Of a DNA stretch of 41,331 nt, positions 17,862-26,600 are shown piece after piece (positions within the stretch are counted from its first letter, which is position 1; each line of letters begins with the position of its first letter). The DNA comes from Kitasatospora sp. GAS204B (GTDB taxonomy: Bacteria > Actinomycetota > Actinomycetes > Streptomycetales > Streptomycetaceae), in the NCBI RefSeq assembly GCF_029892155.1, contig NZ_JARZAG010000045.1, positions 1 through 41,331 of the forward strand. Direction: 5' to 3'. The notes under the pieces were generated by a model. That model had not been told where the DNA came from, ran no database searches, and worked only from the letters and a program-made list of their open reading frames with translations. The position numbers and the translations under genes were made by a program.

Positions 17862-18254
17862 GTGAACGTCACCGAACTCATGGGGCTGTTGCAGGCCGAA
17901 CACGACGAGACCGCCGCACGCGCTGACTGCCTGCGCGAACAGATTGACCAACTCACCCGTGCCCTGGCCGAGGCCCGCCTCGCCGAGATCGTCACCACCG
18001 GCACGGTCATCGACGGCATCGCCCTGCCCGAACCCACACAAGCCCCCGCAGAGCCCTCCACCGTCTACCAGCGCATCGTGACCGCCTTCAACGAGCACCC
18101 CAGGCGGACCTTCCGGGTGCGTGACCTGCACGAACTACTCGGGCTGCCCACCGACGAGCCCTCGATCAACACCACCCGCTCCCGCTTGGGACGACGCGTT
18201 CGTCAGGGACTCCTCGACCAACCCGGACGCGGCCGCTACCAAAGACGGACTTAA
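17862..18254 (+). CDS. Coiled-coil plus winged-helix protein
   Basis: A 130-residue protein from GTG 17862; the longer open frame upstream is antisense to the IS3 OrfA. Residues 1-45 (VNVTELMGLLQAEHDETAAR, then ADCLREQIDQLTRALAEARL) form a predicted coiled coil. Residues 70-130 (STVYQRIVTAFNEHPRRTFR, VRDLHELLGLPTDEPSINTT, RSRLGRRVRQGLLDQPGRGR) look like a winged helix-turn-helix. The role is unknown; small proteins of this build occur beside transposases in Streptomyces. A truncated copy lies at 6036-6156, also next to transposase debris, and the two share sequence beyond the stop codon. The host IS3 remnant is immediately upstream and divergent. Confidence 0.65.
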   Translation: MNVTELMGLLQAEHDETAARADCLREQIDQLTRALAEARLAEIVTTGTVIDGIALPEPTQAPAEPSTVYQRIVTAFNEHPRRTFRVRDLHELLGLPTDEPSINTTRSRLGRRVRQGLLDQPGRGRYQRRT

Positions 18255-18493
18255 CGTCCTCTGAGTTCCTGACCAGGCATTACAGGTTCAGACGCATCTG
18301 AGGTCGCGCTCGCCGCGTGACTCGGCTCCTGCCCAGTCCATGATCTGGATGTTCCTCAACCCTGGGGTCCGCCGTCACCGACACCGGAGAGCTCTACGTA
18401 GAAGTACCGGTAGTGCGACGGTTAACGACCAGGCCCTGTGCAGAGAAGCTGGTGTTACCTGGTGGAGTCTTCTTCGGGTTGAGGTGATGGGTG

Positions 18494-19569
18494 ATGCCGG
18501 TTCCGACGAGTGTGGATGAGTTGCCTGAGTACGCGCGGACCCTGCTCCTGAGCGGAGTGCCGGACGCGGACACCGTGCAGGAGATGAACCAGCGTGGCGA
18601 GGGTGGGCAGATCGTCGGGCGCGTGGTACGGAACATCGTCGAGAGCGGCTTCAGGGTGACCGAGCGACAGGAGAGCCCCAACGGGGTCCTCAACGGGGAG
18701 AAGCTGGAAGGGGACTGCGGAACCCTCACCGGCACCGCGGTCATGCTGCTGCGGGCCGCCGGCTTCCCCGACCGCAAACAAGACCCCGAGCACGGAGTGG
18801 GCCACGAGCGGATCGGCGACTGCATCGTCGCCGACACAGGCGCCCGCAGGATCGGTGGCGCCGAACCGAACCTCGACGATGGCAGGCACTACTTCAACGA
18901 GCACTACTACCTCAAGCATGGTACCAGGGATACGACATCCTCTTCGGCGGAACCGATCCCCAGAATCTGGGACTGCACAAGCTTCAGACCTACGGCGAGA
19001 CCAGGCGCGGGAACCAGTTTCTGACCTTCGAGGACGGCAGCACCCTCTACCCTGGCCGCGGCGGACGCATGTCCGCCGCCGAACCACCCCCACGCGGCAT
19101 CCGCCAGAACTCGATCTACGCAGCCGAAAAGATCGGCGAGAGCACCCGCAGGCTCTACAGAGTCGCCACCAAGCCCTTCCGACGCACCAACCCCAGCACC
19201 GCACCCACCCCCGAGCAGCCGGCCACTTCAACCCCACCCGCGACCAATCCCACCCCCGCAACCAACCCCAGCCCCGCACAGGAGCACGCCCCCGAGATCC
19301 ATCCGGTGGCTCCTCCGCCAGTCGTCGCCCCGACCCACACCGACCTCCCCGCAGCCCCCCAACCCCAGATCGACAACACCACGCAGCACCAGAACCGGAA
19401 CCTTCCCCAGCTGACGGCCCCGGCCCACCCCTCACTCAACGCCTCGCTGGACAACCTGAACAGACTGCGCACAGCAGCAGCAAACCGTCGCCAGACCGGT
19501 ACCTACACCCCACCGCAAGCAGGACACCCGGCACGAACACCGAATGAACGACCCGGGATGCACCACTGA
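18494..19569 (+). pseudogene. Frameshifted protein, possible papain-like fold
   Basis: The start is ATG 18494. The first frame runs to HYFNEHYYLKH; the second continues without loss as WYQGYDILFGGTDPQNLGLH, KLQTYGETRRGNQFLTFEDG, STLYPGRGGRM and on to TGA 19567-19569. The join requires one extra base at about 18919 (catgg for expected cattgg), so this is a single-base deletion. The combined protein would be about 358 residues: a leading helical part, a central Cys region LEGDCGTLTGTAVMLLRAAG, a His region, an Asp in GYDILFG, and a Pro/Thr-rich tail of about 150 residues. Cys, then HYYLKHWYQGYD, suggests a papain/transglutaminase-like catalytic triad; this is an inference and no family was identified. 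Alternatively the two frames are made as separate polypeptides. Confidence 0.55.
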
Positions 19570-19708
19570 CATCAGGCCGACGGCTCTGCCGCCAAGTGAC
19601 CAGGCGTTCGGATCAGCGTTACCGTGACGCCAATCCGAACGCCACGTCACGCGCCATTGCTACGTCAGGGCAATGACCTGCAGGAACGGTTTGAACACAG
19701 CGTCTCAC

Positions 19709-21293
19709 CTTGTGATTTATCCGGTGCGGCGTGGCTTGGTGCCGACCTTGTGGTGGGCCGGCCTGCGGTAGGGCTCGCCGGTGGCCAGGATCAGGCCCAC
19801 GTCGTAGTGGTTCGCGGGGCGGCGGTTCTTCGAGCCGGGTGGGCGGCCGGGGCCGGGCCGGGAGGGTTTTGGCACTGCGGCTGGTGTTGAGGTTCCGGCG
19901 TGCAGGTGTCGGAACCCGCGCCGGACCCGGGCGGGGGTGAGCCTGTTCGGTTCGGCCGGCTTCTCCCACGGCCGTCGTAGGTCGGTGGCCAGGGGGGGCG
20001 GGCGAGGCGGAGTTGGGTGTGGGCGGCGACTACGATCCAGGTCCAGCGGTCCACCGCCTCGGCCGCGCGCAGTCTCGGAGCGGCCCAGCCGAGTGTCTGC
20101 TTGATCATCCTGAAGAAGTGCTCGAGGTCGAATCGCCGAAAGAAGGTCTGCCAGGCAAGATCGGTCTCTGCCGGGCAGGCTGTCGGTCGTGACCACCACA
20201 GCCACAGCGGCTTGGGGTCGCCGCCGCTGGGCAGGTGGTCGACCTGGAGGCGGATGATTTGCCGGGGTGGTCCCGCCAGGCGGCGCGCTGCTGGAGTTCG
20301 GGGTGGAGCCGGTCCCAGCTCTGGGCGTGGGCGGTGCCGTAGCGGGTGGTCTCCGCCTTCGTCTCGGCGTCCGGGGCGCCCCAGGTCCGGCTGTCCTTGA
20401 AGATGAACTCGCTGCCGTGCTTGGGTGGCCGGCCCCCGGCGGGGTTGGCCGCGGCGAACTCCGCGCGGGTCGGTGCCGGACGGCGCATCACCGGTCCGAG
20501 CGCAGGCGTCCCAGGTTTTCGACGGGCAGGTCGCGCAGGAGGTATGACAGGCGCATCACGTCGTAGCCCGCGTCGGCCACGATCCACACCGCGGGGTCCC
20601 CGGATGCCACTGGCCCACGGCGATCAGGCGCTCGACCAAGTCCCGCAGCTGCGAGGCGGTCACCGCGGCGAGGTCGTCGCCGGGCCGAAGCCGGACGGCG
20701 TCCAGCGGTGCGACCCACGAGATCCGGCCCGATTCCAGGGCGACGACCCACGAGCAGGGCCAGCCGGGGATCATCAGGTGCTTGTTCTCGCCGCGGCCGT
20801 AGGTGTGGCAGAACGAGCGGGCGTTGCTGGTGGCGGCATCCGGCCGCAGCCACGGGGTGACGTCCACCGCCAGGACCAGACGGCCGTCGGCGGCGCGCGG
20901 TAGCGGCAGGCTGGCCAGCTCGGTCCGGAACTGCTCGACGTCGAGGCAGCCCTTGTTCAGCGCGCCGTGGCCGCGACGTGTTCGGGCGCGAGCGCCAGAT
21001 CCACCAGGGTCTTCACTGGCCCGTCGGTGCACAGCACCGCGTCGGCGAGCTCGAACAGCGCGTCGCGCCGTTCGGTCAGGCAGTCGCAGAAGACCTCCCG
21101 GAAGCGTGACAGTTCCGCGAACGGCTCGCACTGCCCGCCCTGTTCCACCAGACTCACCATCACGGCCTTCGCGTCAAGTCCTGCCCCTCTTAGTCGAGTT
21201 CAGGATCACGCGAAGGCCGTACCGCCGTCCTGGAAACACCCGGATGAGTGATCACCAGGTCCGCTTGTTCGAAGTCAGACGATAAATCACAAG
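19709..21293 (-). mobile_element. Insertion sequence with 13-bp terminal inverted repeats
   Basis: The element is bounded by perfect inverted repeats cttgtgatttatc (19709-19721) and gataaatcacaag (21281-21293). The single transposase gene between them is read on the minus strand and is broken. A 12-bp hairpin (acggccttcgcg at 21162-21173 and its complement at 21209-21220) lies over the transposase start. Target-site duplications were not found by eye. Confidence 0.75.
19717..21163 (-). pseudogene. DDE transposase (IS701-like, NF041680-type), frameshifted
   Basis: Conserved blocks occur in order in different frames. They are FREVFCDCLTERRDALFELA, DAVLCTDGPVKTLVDLALAP, then LPLPRAADGRLVLAVDVTPW (first catalytic Asp), FCHTYGRGENKHLMIPGWPC, SWVAPLDAVRL, then WIVADAGYDVMRLSYLL (second Asp), GRPPKHG and TRYGTAHAQSWDRLHP, and TLGWAAPRLRAAEAVDRWTW. 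The C-terminus is LTPARVRRGFRHLHAGTST, PKPSRPGPGRPPGSKNRRP. There are at least four frameshifts, near 20950, 20580, 20490 and 20250. The order and motifs match a large Streptomyces transposase group related to IS701. Confidence 0.85.
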
Positions 21294-21382
21294 CTCACCG
21301 CTGCTCCCTGCTGAACTTCGCAATCTGACGGATGGACCGGAAGGGCGCGCGCACGTATTGCCCTGGCTTGATCATGACGGGT

Positions 21383-21430
21383 ACGGGTACGTACCCGTCG
21401 CTAGACGGATACGGGTACGTACCCGTATCC
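21383..21430. promoter_or_regulatory. Two palindromic operators upstream of a toxin-antitoxin pair
   Basis: Two copies of the perfect 16-bp palindrome acgggtacgtacccgt occur at 21383-21398 and 21411-21426. The second extends to a 24-bp palindrome (21407-21430). The centres are 28 bp apart, and the second ends 27 bp before the antitoxin ATG. This is the expected layout for binding and self-repression by a dimeric RHH antitoxin. Confidence 0.75.
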
Positions 21431-21457
21431 TGGAAGCGACTGAGAAGGAGGACCCTG

Positions 21458-21715
21458 ATGCCCGACGCCAACATCCGCGTCACCGCAGAGACGCGCGACC
21501 GCCTCGCCGAGGTCGCCGCAGCCGAGCACCTGTCCGTGCGCGCCTACCTGGCTCGCCTCGCCGACACCGTGCTCACCCCCGCCGAGCGTGCCGAGCGTGC
21601 CGAGCAGGCCCGCCAGAAGCTCCACGCCTGGAACGGCTACGACCCCGACGCCGCTCGCGCCCAGCAGTTGGACGCCGAGCTCGACCGGCGCCTGGCCCAG
21701 GCGGGCGGCCAGTGA
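21458..21715 (+). CDS. RHH-type antitoxin
   Basis: An 85-residue protein from ATG 21458, preceded by AAGGAGG (21446-21452 region). Residues 1-45 (DANIRVTAETRDRLAEVAAA, LSVRAYLARLADTVL) have the RHH pattern of a beta strand followed by two helices, as in VapB/CopG-type antitoxins. Residues 46-85 (ERAERAEQARQKLHAWNGYD and onward) form a charged tail expected to wrap the toxin. It overlaps the toxin start by GTGA. The two palindromes upstream are its likely binding sites. Confidence 0.75.
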   Translation: MPDANIRVTAETRDRLAEVAAAEHLSVRAYLARLADTVLTPAERAERAEQARQKLHAWNGYDPDAARAQQLDAELDRRLAQAGGQ

Positions 21716-22089
21716 CCGCCCTGCACGTCGTCCTCGACGACACCGCGATGGTCGCAGCCGGCCGCGGCAACATCCTCGCCTCCCGCCTCATCTACCGCGC
21801 CCACGCCGAAGCTGGCTGGTACCTCTACGCCCCCACCTGCGCCCTCGTGGAAGCCGACCGCACCCGCCCCGGCACCGCCGAACACCTCGCAGCCCTGCCG
21901 GCCGTGACGGTGCTCGACCTCGACCTCGCAGCCGCCTTGGCGCTGGCCGCCGAAAGCACCTGGGCCGAAGCACACACCCGCTACGCCGCCGCACCGACCC
22001 CGGAGCGCCCGGACGGCGCCGTCGTCGCCACCGTCGACCCGATCCGCTGGAAGGGCCAGCCGGTCCGGATCATCGATCTGACGTCCTGA
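21712..22089 (+). CDS. PIN-like toxin
   Basis: A 125-residue protein starting at GTG 21712 in a 4-bp overlap with the antitoxin stop. The order fits a PIN-type RNase: an early Asp in VVLDDTAMVAAG, a Glu in ALVEADRTRPG, then helix LAAALALAAEST, and an Asp-containing end in GAVVATVDPIRWKGQPVRII. The classical motif differs slightly (LDDTAM for LDTNxx), so acidic residues Asp9/Asp10, Glu43 and Asp110 are only tentative metal ligands. PIN toxins cut RNA when free; the antitoxin would block this. Alternatively it is a divergent relative with no nuclease activity. Confidence 0.65.
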   Translation: MTALHVVLDDTAMVAAGRGNILASRLIYRAHAEAGWYLYAPTCALVEADRTRPGTAEHLAALPAVTVLDLDLAAALALAAESTWAEAHTRYAAAPTPERPDGAVVATVDPIRWKGQPVRIIDLTS

Positions 22090-22306
22090 ACCGCCGCGCC
22101 GCACTCGGCGGGCGCCAGCCTGAACCGCGCCGTTCCGTGGGTGCACTCCTTTGGTCGAGGGAACGCAGCCTGCGACACAGCCCGAAGCCACAGTAGAAGC
22201 GGCTCGGGGCCGAGTACTCCCAAGAATCGACTTCACCTTGCACTGACCTGTGAGGGTGGCGTGATCTCGCCGCTCATCGGGAATGGAACACCGGCACGGC
22301 ACAGTG

Positions 22307-22348
22307 AAGGGCTGCCTCCCCCTGCTTCGGACGGGGGAGGCAGCCCTT
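22307..22348. terminator. Strong bidirectional terminator
   Basis: Arms at 22307-22322 and 22333-22348 are perfectly complementary over 16 bp (aagggctgcctccccc and its complement) with the loop tgcttcggac. It lies between the + toxin gene (ends 22089) and the - strand DUF397 gene (stop at 22360), so it can serve both. Confidence 0.85.
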
Positions 22349-22359
22349 GCGATTGAGGG

Positions 22360-22565
22360 TCAGATGGTGCAGTACTGGGCGAACGCCACGAAGGCGCCGA
22401 ACGCCGCGGGGCCGCCCCGTCGGGGTTCTTGGAGTCGCGCACGGCGACGGCCTGGTGCTCGGTGGCACGGAGGTCGGCGACCTCGACGCAGTTGTTGCCG
22501 CTGCCGCTGCCGCTATAGGTCGACTTGCGCCATTGGGCCAGGTCGGTGGTGGGCCTGGTGGTCAT
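22360..22565 (-). pseudogene. DUF397 protein with a one-base frameshift
   Basis: ATG 22565 gives TTDLAQWRKSTYSGSGSGNN, CVEVADLRATEHQAVAVRDS and KNPDG, the DUF397 signature (WRKSxYSGxxGNxCVEVA... AVRDSKxPxG). One base is missing near 22428; after correction the frame ends as usual, AAFGAFVAFAQYCTI and stop at 22360. DUF397 proteins pair with XRE/DUF5753 regulators such as BldD-type and WhiJ-type partners in streptomycetes. The upstream regulator frame runs into this one without a stop. Confidence 0.75.
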
Positions 22566-22975
22566 GTGCTGAGTACCTCGGGTGAGTTGTTGCAGGAAAT
22601 CCGGTGTCGACTCGGCCGGAAGAGCCGAGCGGGACAGCGCTTCAAACATCCGCGTGAACCGTCCGACGTCGCGCGGTTTGTCGGTCATGGACATCCCGGC
22701 CCCGGCGTTGTCGACCTGGACCGTCGCCGGCAGCGTGTCGCCGAGGCCCAGAACGCTGAAGTCGCCGAGCGCCAGGTAGCCGCGGACGGACTGCGGCAGG
22801 ACCTGCACCGTCACGTGGTCGAACATCGAAGCCGGGTGATCTCCTCGTACTGGGCGCGCATCAGGTCCGGGTCGCCGACCACGTACCGTAGCGCCGGCTC
22901 GTACAGGATCGCCCACAGCTTGACAGGATCACCAGGCGTCTCCAGGCGTTCCTTGCGCAGCGCGACGTTGTTTCA
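22566..22975 (-). pseudogene. DUF5753 C-terminal part of an XRE regulator, truncated
   Basis: The minus strand reads KLWAILYEPALRYVVGDPDL, MRAQYEEITR in one frame, then SMFDHVTVQVLPQSVRGYLA, FSVLGLGD, MSMTDKPRDVGRFTRMFEAL in another. These are the standard C-terminal DUF5753 blocks of Streptomyces XRE regulators. The N-terminal helix-turn-helix is missing; similarity stops at about 22975, where the FabV-like fragment begins. One frameshift lies near 22835. The frame continues without stop into the DUF397 start. Confidence 0.7.
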
Positions 22976-22984
22976 ACGCCGACG

Positions 22985-23402
22985 TGCTGGACGGCCGCGG
23001 CCGCGCCTTCACCGTGTCGCCGGAACCGCCGTCACCCAGGCATCCACCGCCATCTCCTCGATCGCCCTCTACACCTCGCTGCTGCGTACCGTGCTGGGCC
23101 AGGAGGGCTGGCGCACCACGGCCGACCAGGCGCAGGACCTGTGGAAGCAATTGGCCGGCACTCGGCCGCTCAACCTTGACGGGCAGGGCCGCATCCGCCT
23201 GGACGACTGGGAGATGGACCAGGACGTCCAGGACCGTGTCCGCAAGCGGTGGGAGGACCCGGCCACCGTGCTGGCCGATTCCCCTGCGGGACCGGCGTGG
23301 TTCTACGGCCAGTTCCGCGAGCTGTATGGCTGGGACGTGCCCGGGGCGGAGTACGGAGTCCTGGTCGACACAGCGGTGTCCTGGCCCGGTGGGAGGATCT
23401 GA
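22985..23402 (+). pseudogene. FabV/trans-2-enoyl-CoA reductase C-terminal fragment
   Basis: The + strand reads AVTQASTAISSIALYTSLLR, TADQAQDLWKQLAGTRPLNL, RIRLDDWEMDQDVQDRVRKR and WFYGQFRELYGWDVPGAEYG, ending at 23402. These match the C-terminal 130 residues of FabV-type enoyl reductases (VTQASxAIPxxxLYxSLL... RLDDWExxxxVQ... FLRLFGFxxxGVDY). The NAD-binding N-terminal two thirds, with the catalytic Tyr/Lys, is missing. It lies head-to-head with the truncated regulator, consistent with a deletion or recombination at about 22980. Confidence 0.6.
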
Positions 23403-23642
23403 CCAGTCGGCCGCACACTTGCTCCAGCGCCACCCCCGGCGACATCAACCGCGTTCACGAACTCGCCGGCGCTGCCCCCGTCCTCACGGACCAATCCGGC
23501 GCAGCACGCCCCGTCATCCTCATCCGTGGCGCGCAATACACCAGCGGCGACACCGGCATCGCGCCTTTGCTCGTCCAGCTGACAGCCGCTGCGGGGAAGG
23601 ACGGTGACCCACACGTCGTCAGTCGCTGTTACCGCCTCGCGG

Positions 23643-26600
23643 TCAGCGAACGGATACCCGGCGGGGCAGCAGCTCCTGGAGCAGCGCGGCGGTCTCGGCT
23701 TCGCAGTCGTAGTCGCCCAGCTCGTGGTTGATGCGGGTGAGGGCGGCGGCGGAGGCTTGTAGCGCGTCCAGGTCGCCGGCGGCGTGGTGGGCGCGGAAGA
23801 GGCAGCGGTGCAGGATCTCGTTCTCCTCGGCGGCTAGCAGGCCGCGCCGTGCTGCCCACAGGGCGCCGGTGATGTCGCCGGTCTCCAGGCAGCGGGTGGA
23901 TAGCTCATGGGCGGTGTGGGTGATCTCGGAGACCATGCCCTGGATGGCGGGCTCCGCCCAGGCGTAGCGGCCGGGGTCGGTGGCGGCGAAGGGGCGGCCG
24001 CGTACGAGGGCGAGTGCGCGGCGCAGGGCCAGGGTGCCGTCCTCGCCGGGGTCGGCGTGGCCGGTGCGGGAGAAACGCAGGAAGTGGTCCCAGTCGCAGG
24101 TGACGGTGGGTGCCAGGCGGTAGCGGTTGTCGGGGGTGTTCTGGATGTGGGGGAGGTGGGCGGTGCCGTCCTGGGCTTTTCCGAGCCAGGCGCGCGCCTT
24201 GCTGATGAGGGCGTTGCGGACTTCCTTGGTGACGACTTGTCCGGGCCGCAGCGCGGAGTCGACTGCCAGGTGGTCGACGCCGGGGTTGAGCGCGAGGTAG
24301 GTGATCAGCTCGGTGGCGGGGCGGATCCGGTTGGAGTCGATGCGGCCGGCAGCGCCTTCGATGGCGATGGGGCCGAGCACCAGGACGGACGGGCCGTCAG
24401 GCGCGGCGCTGGGCTGGGGGAGCCGCGTGGCCGGGGCCGGGGCCGGGGCCGGGACCGCGGGCCGTGCGACGGCGACGGCGACGGGGTGCGGGTTGCTCGA
24501 GGAAGTATCGGTCTCGGCGAGGATGTCCGCGAGGGAGGGGCCGGTGGCGGGTTGCGGACCGCCAGCCCCGTGGGTCGGCTGCTCGTCGAGCGGCTCCTGT
24601 GCGACCGGGTTCGGGGCGGCGGGCGCCGCCCCGGGTGCGTTGGGTCCATCGGCCAGCGCTTCCTGCTCCAGCTCGGCGTACTCGGCGGGCAGCCCGTCCC
24701 CGTCCCCGTCTTCGTGTTCGTCCGCAGCCTCGTCTTCGTCGTCCTCGTTCCGGGCGGGCGCGGCCGGTAGCGGCACGTCGTTGGGGTCGTCCTGGGCGGC
24801 CTGGGCGGCCTGGGTGATCCAGGCGGGGGCGGGGGCGTCGGCGTTGCTGGCGGCGAGGATGAGGATGTCGAGGGCGTCGGTGTAGTGCTCGTCGGCCAGG
24901 CCCTGCAGGTGCACGGTGAGGCCGGATCCGGGCAGGACCACCGTCTGGTCGGGTCCGGCGCAGGCCAGTGTCCAGCCGCCGTCGGGTACCGGACCCGGCG
25001 TGGTGGTGATGATCGCGGCTGCCGGGTGCGGCTGCTGCAGCACGGCCTGGGTGAGCCGGTCGGCGTCGGGGCCCTCGGGCAGGTGGGCGGCCAGGACGAT
25101 GTGCGGTGTCCAGGAGTCGCCGGCCTCGTCCGCGAGCCGTGCGGCCCGCAGGCTGTCGGTGCCGGTGGCAGCCAGGGCGCGGCGCTGTGCGGCGGTGTGG
25201 GCGGTCAAGATGTCCGCCGTGCGGGTCAGGTAGGTGCGCTCGACGCGCTCGGGCACGGCCGCTTCCAGGCCGGGCGCGGTGCTGTCAAGGGTGGTGATCT
25301 CCAGGAAGCCGGGCAACGGGGTGGTGGCCAGCTCGACGGCCAGGGCCTGCAGGACGTGCCGGGCGAAGACGGGGTCGCCGCCGAGGCGGAGGAGGCCGAT
25401 GTGCTCCAAGTCGACTAGGACGAGGTGGCCCTGGGCGGTCCAGCCGAGCGAGACCAACGCAGGGTAGGGGGTGCCAGTGTCGGCCAGCTCGTCCTCGCCG
25501 GCCAGCGCGGCGCTGGCGGCGCAGACCCACACGCCCTGGCGGGCGCCGGCGGTGAACGGCCTCACCGGTGTTGGGTTCTCGCTGTCGGCGAGGTGGAGTT
25601 CGACCCGGGTGTCGGTGACGATGACGGCCTCGAGGGCGGGGAGCTCGCGCCCGATCTGGGTCAGGTGCAGGGCCAGGGTGCGTAGCGAGTGGTCGAGCAG
25701 GTCGAAGGCGCCTGGGCGCTGGGTGGCGCGCAGGGACTGCTCGGTGGCGGCCACGTTGGCGGCGGGCAGCGGGATGTGCCGTCCGGGGCGCACCCGGCGC
25801 TGCTGCAGGCGGCGGCGCAGGGCGACCGCCCCGAGCAGGGCGGCGGCCATCGCCGCTGCGCCGAGCCAGACCTCGGCCGGCGCGAGGGAATGGGTGGGGG
25901 CGGCGTGCGAGCGGACGACCGCCTCGGCGGCAGCGGGTGTCGGGATCGGGGTGTTGTCCGGCGTGGCGGGGGAGGTGCTGGGTGTGGCGGGGGCGGCTGA
26001 CGGGGTGTCGGCCGGGGCTGGTGTCGGCGCTGTGCTCGGTGCAGCGGTCTCCTGCCCGCCGTGCTGCTGGCCGTTGTCCGCGTGGCTGCCGTCTCCCGCC
26101 GGAGCGGTTGTCGGCAGGGCGGCGGCCGGCGCCTGGGCCACCGGTGCGGGGGCGCTGGGCGCTCCGCCGGTCGGGTTCTGGGCGGCGGGGAGGTAGAGCT
26201 GCTGGCCGGGGTAGACGAGGTCGGGGTTGGTGAAGCGTCCGCCGTCGGGAAGTGCTTCGCCGCGGTTGGCGTCGAAGATCACCGGCCACTTGTCGCCGTC
26301 GCCGTAGTCGGCGGCGGCGATGGACGAGAGGCTGTCGCCCTGGTGCACTGTCACCTGCCGTGTCCCTGCACCTGGTCCCGCGCCCTGTGTCGGGGCGTCG
26401 GTACGGTCGGCGGCAGGCTGTGCGGTTGTGGTGCTGCTTGCCTTCGGTGCGTTCGCGCCGGCCGTGGCCGTAGGGCTGTCGGGGCTGGCGTCGGCGGGCA
26501 GGGTGATGACGGTGCCCTGGGGCAGGGCGGTGTCGGCGGCGAGGCGCAGGTTCGGGTTGAGGGCGGCGATGTCCGCCCAGCGCTGCCCGTCGCCGAGGTA

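Noticed and set aside
18900..18940. Programmed ribosomal frameshift
   Set aside because: No slippery heptamer or following stem was found at catgg; a simple one-base deletion explains the data better, so it is treated as a lesion.
23403..23642. Frame continuing after the FabV fragment (GDINRVHELAGAAPVLTDQS)
   Set aside because: It has some coding look, but no start, no family match, and it runs antisense into the end of the LysM-BTAD gene; not supported as a gene.
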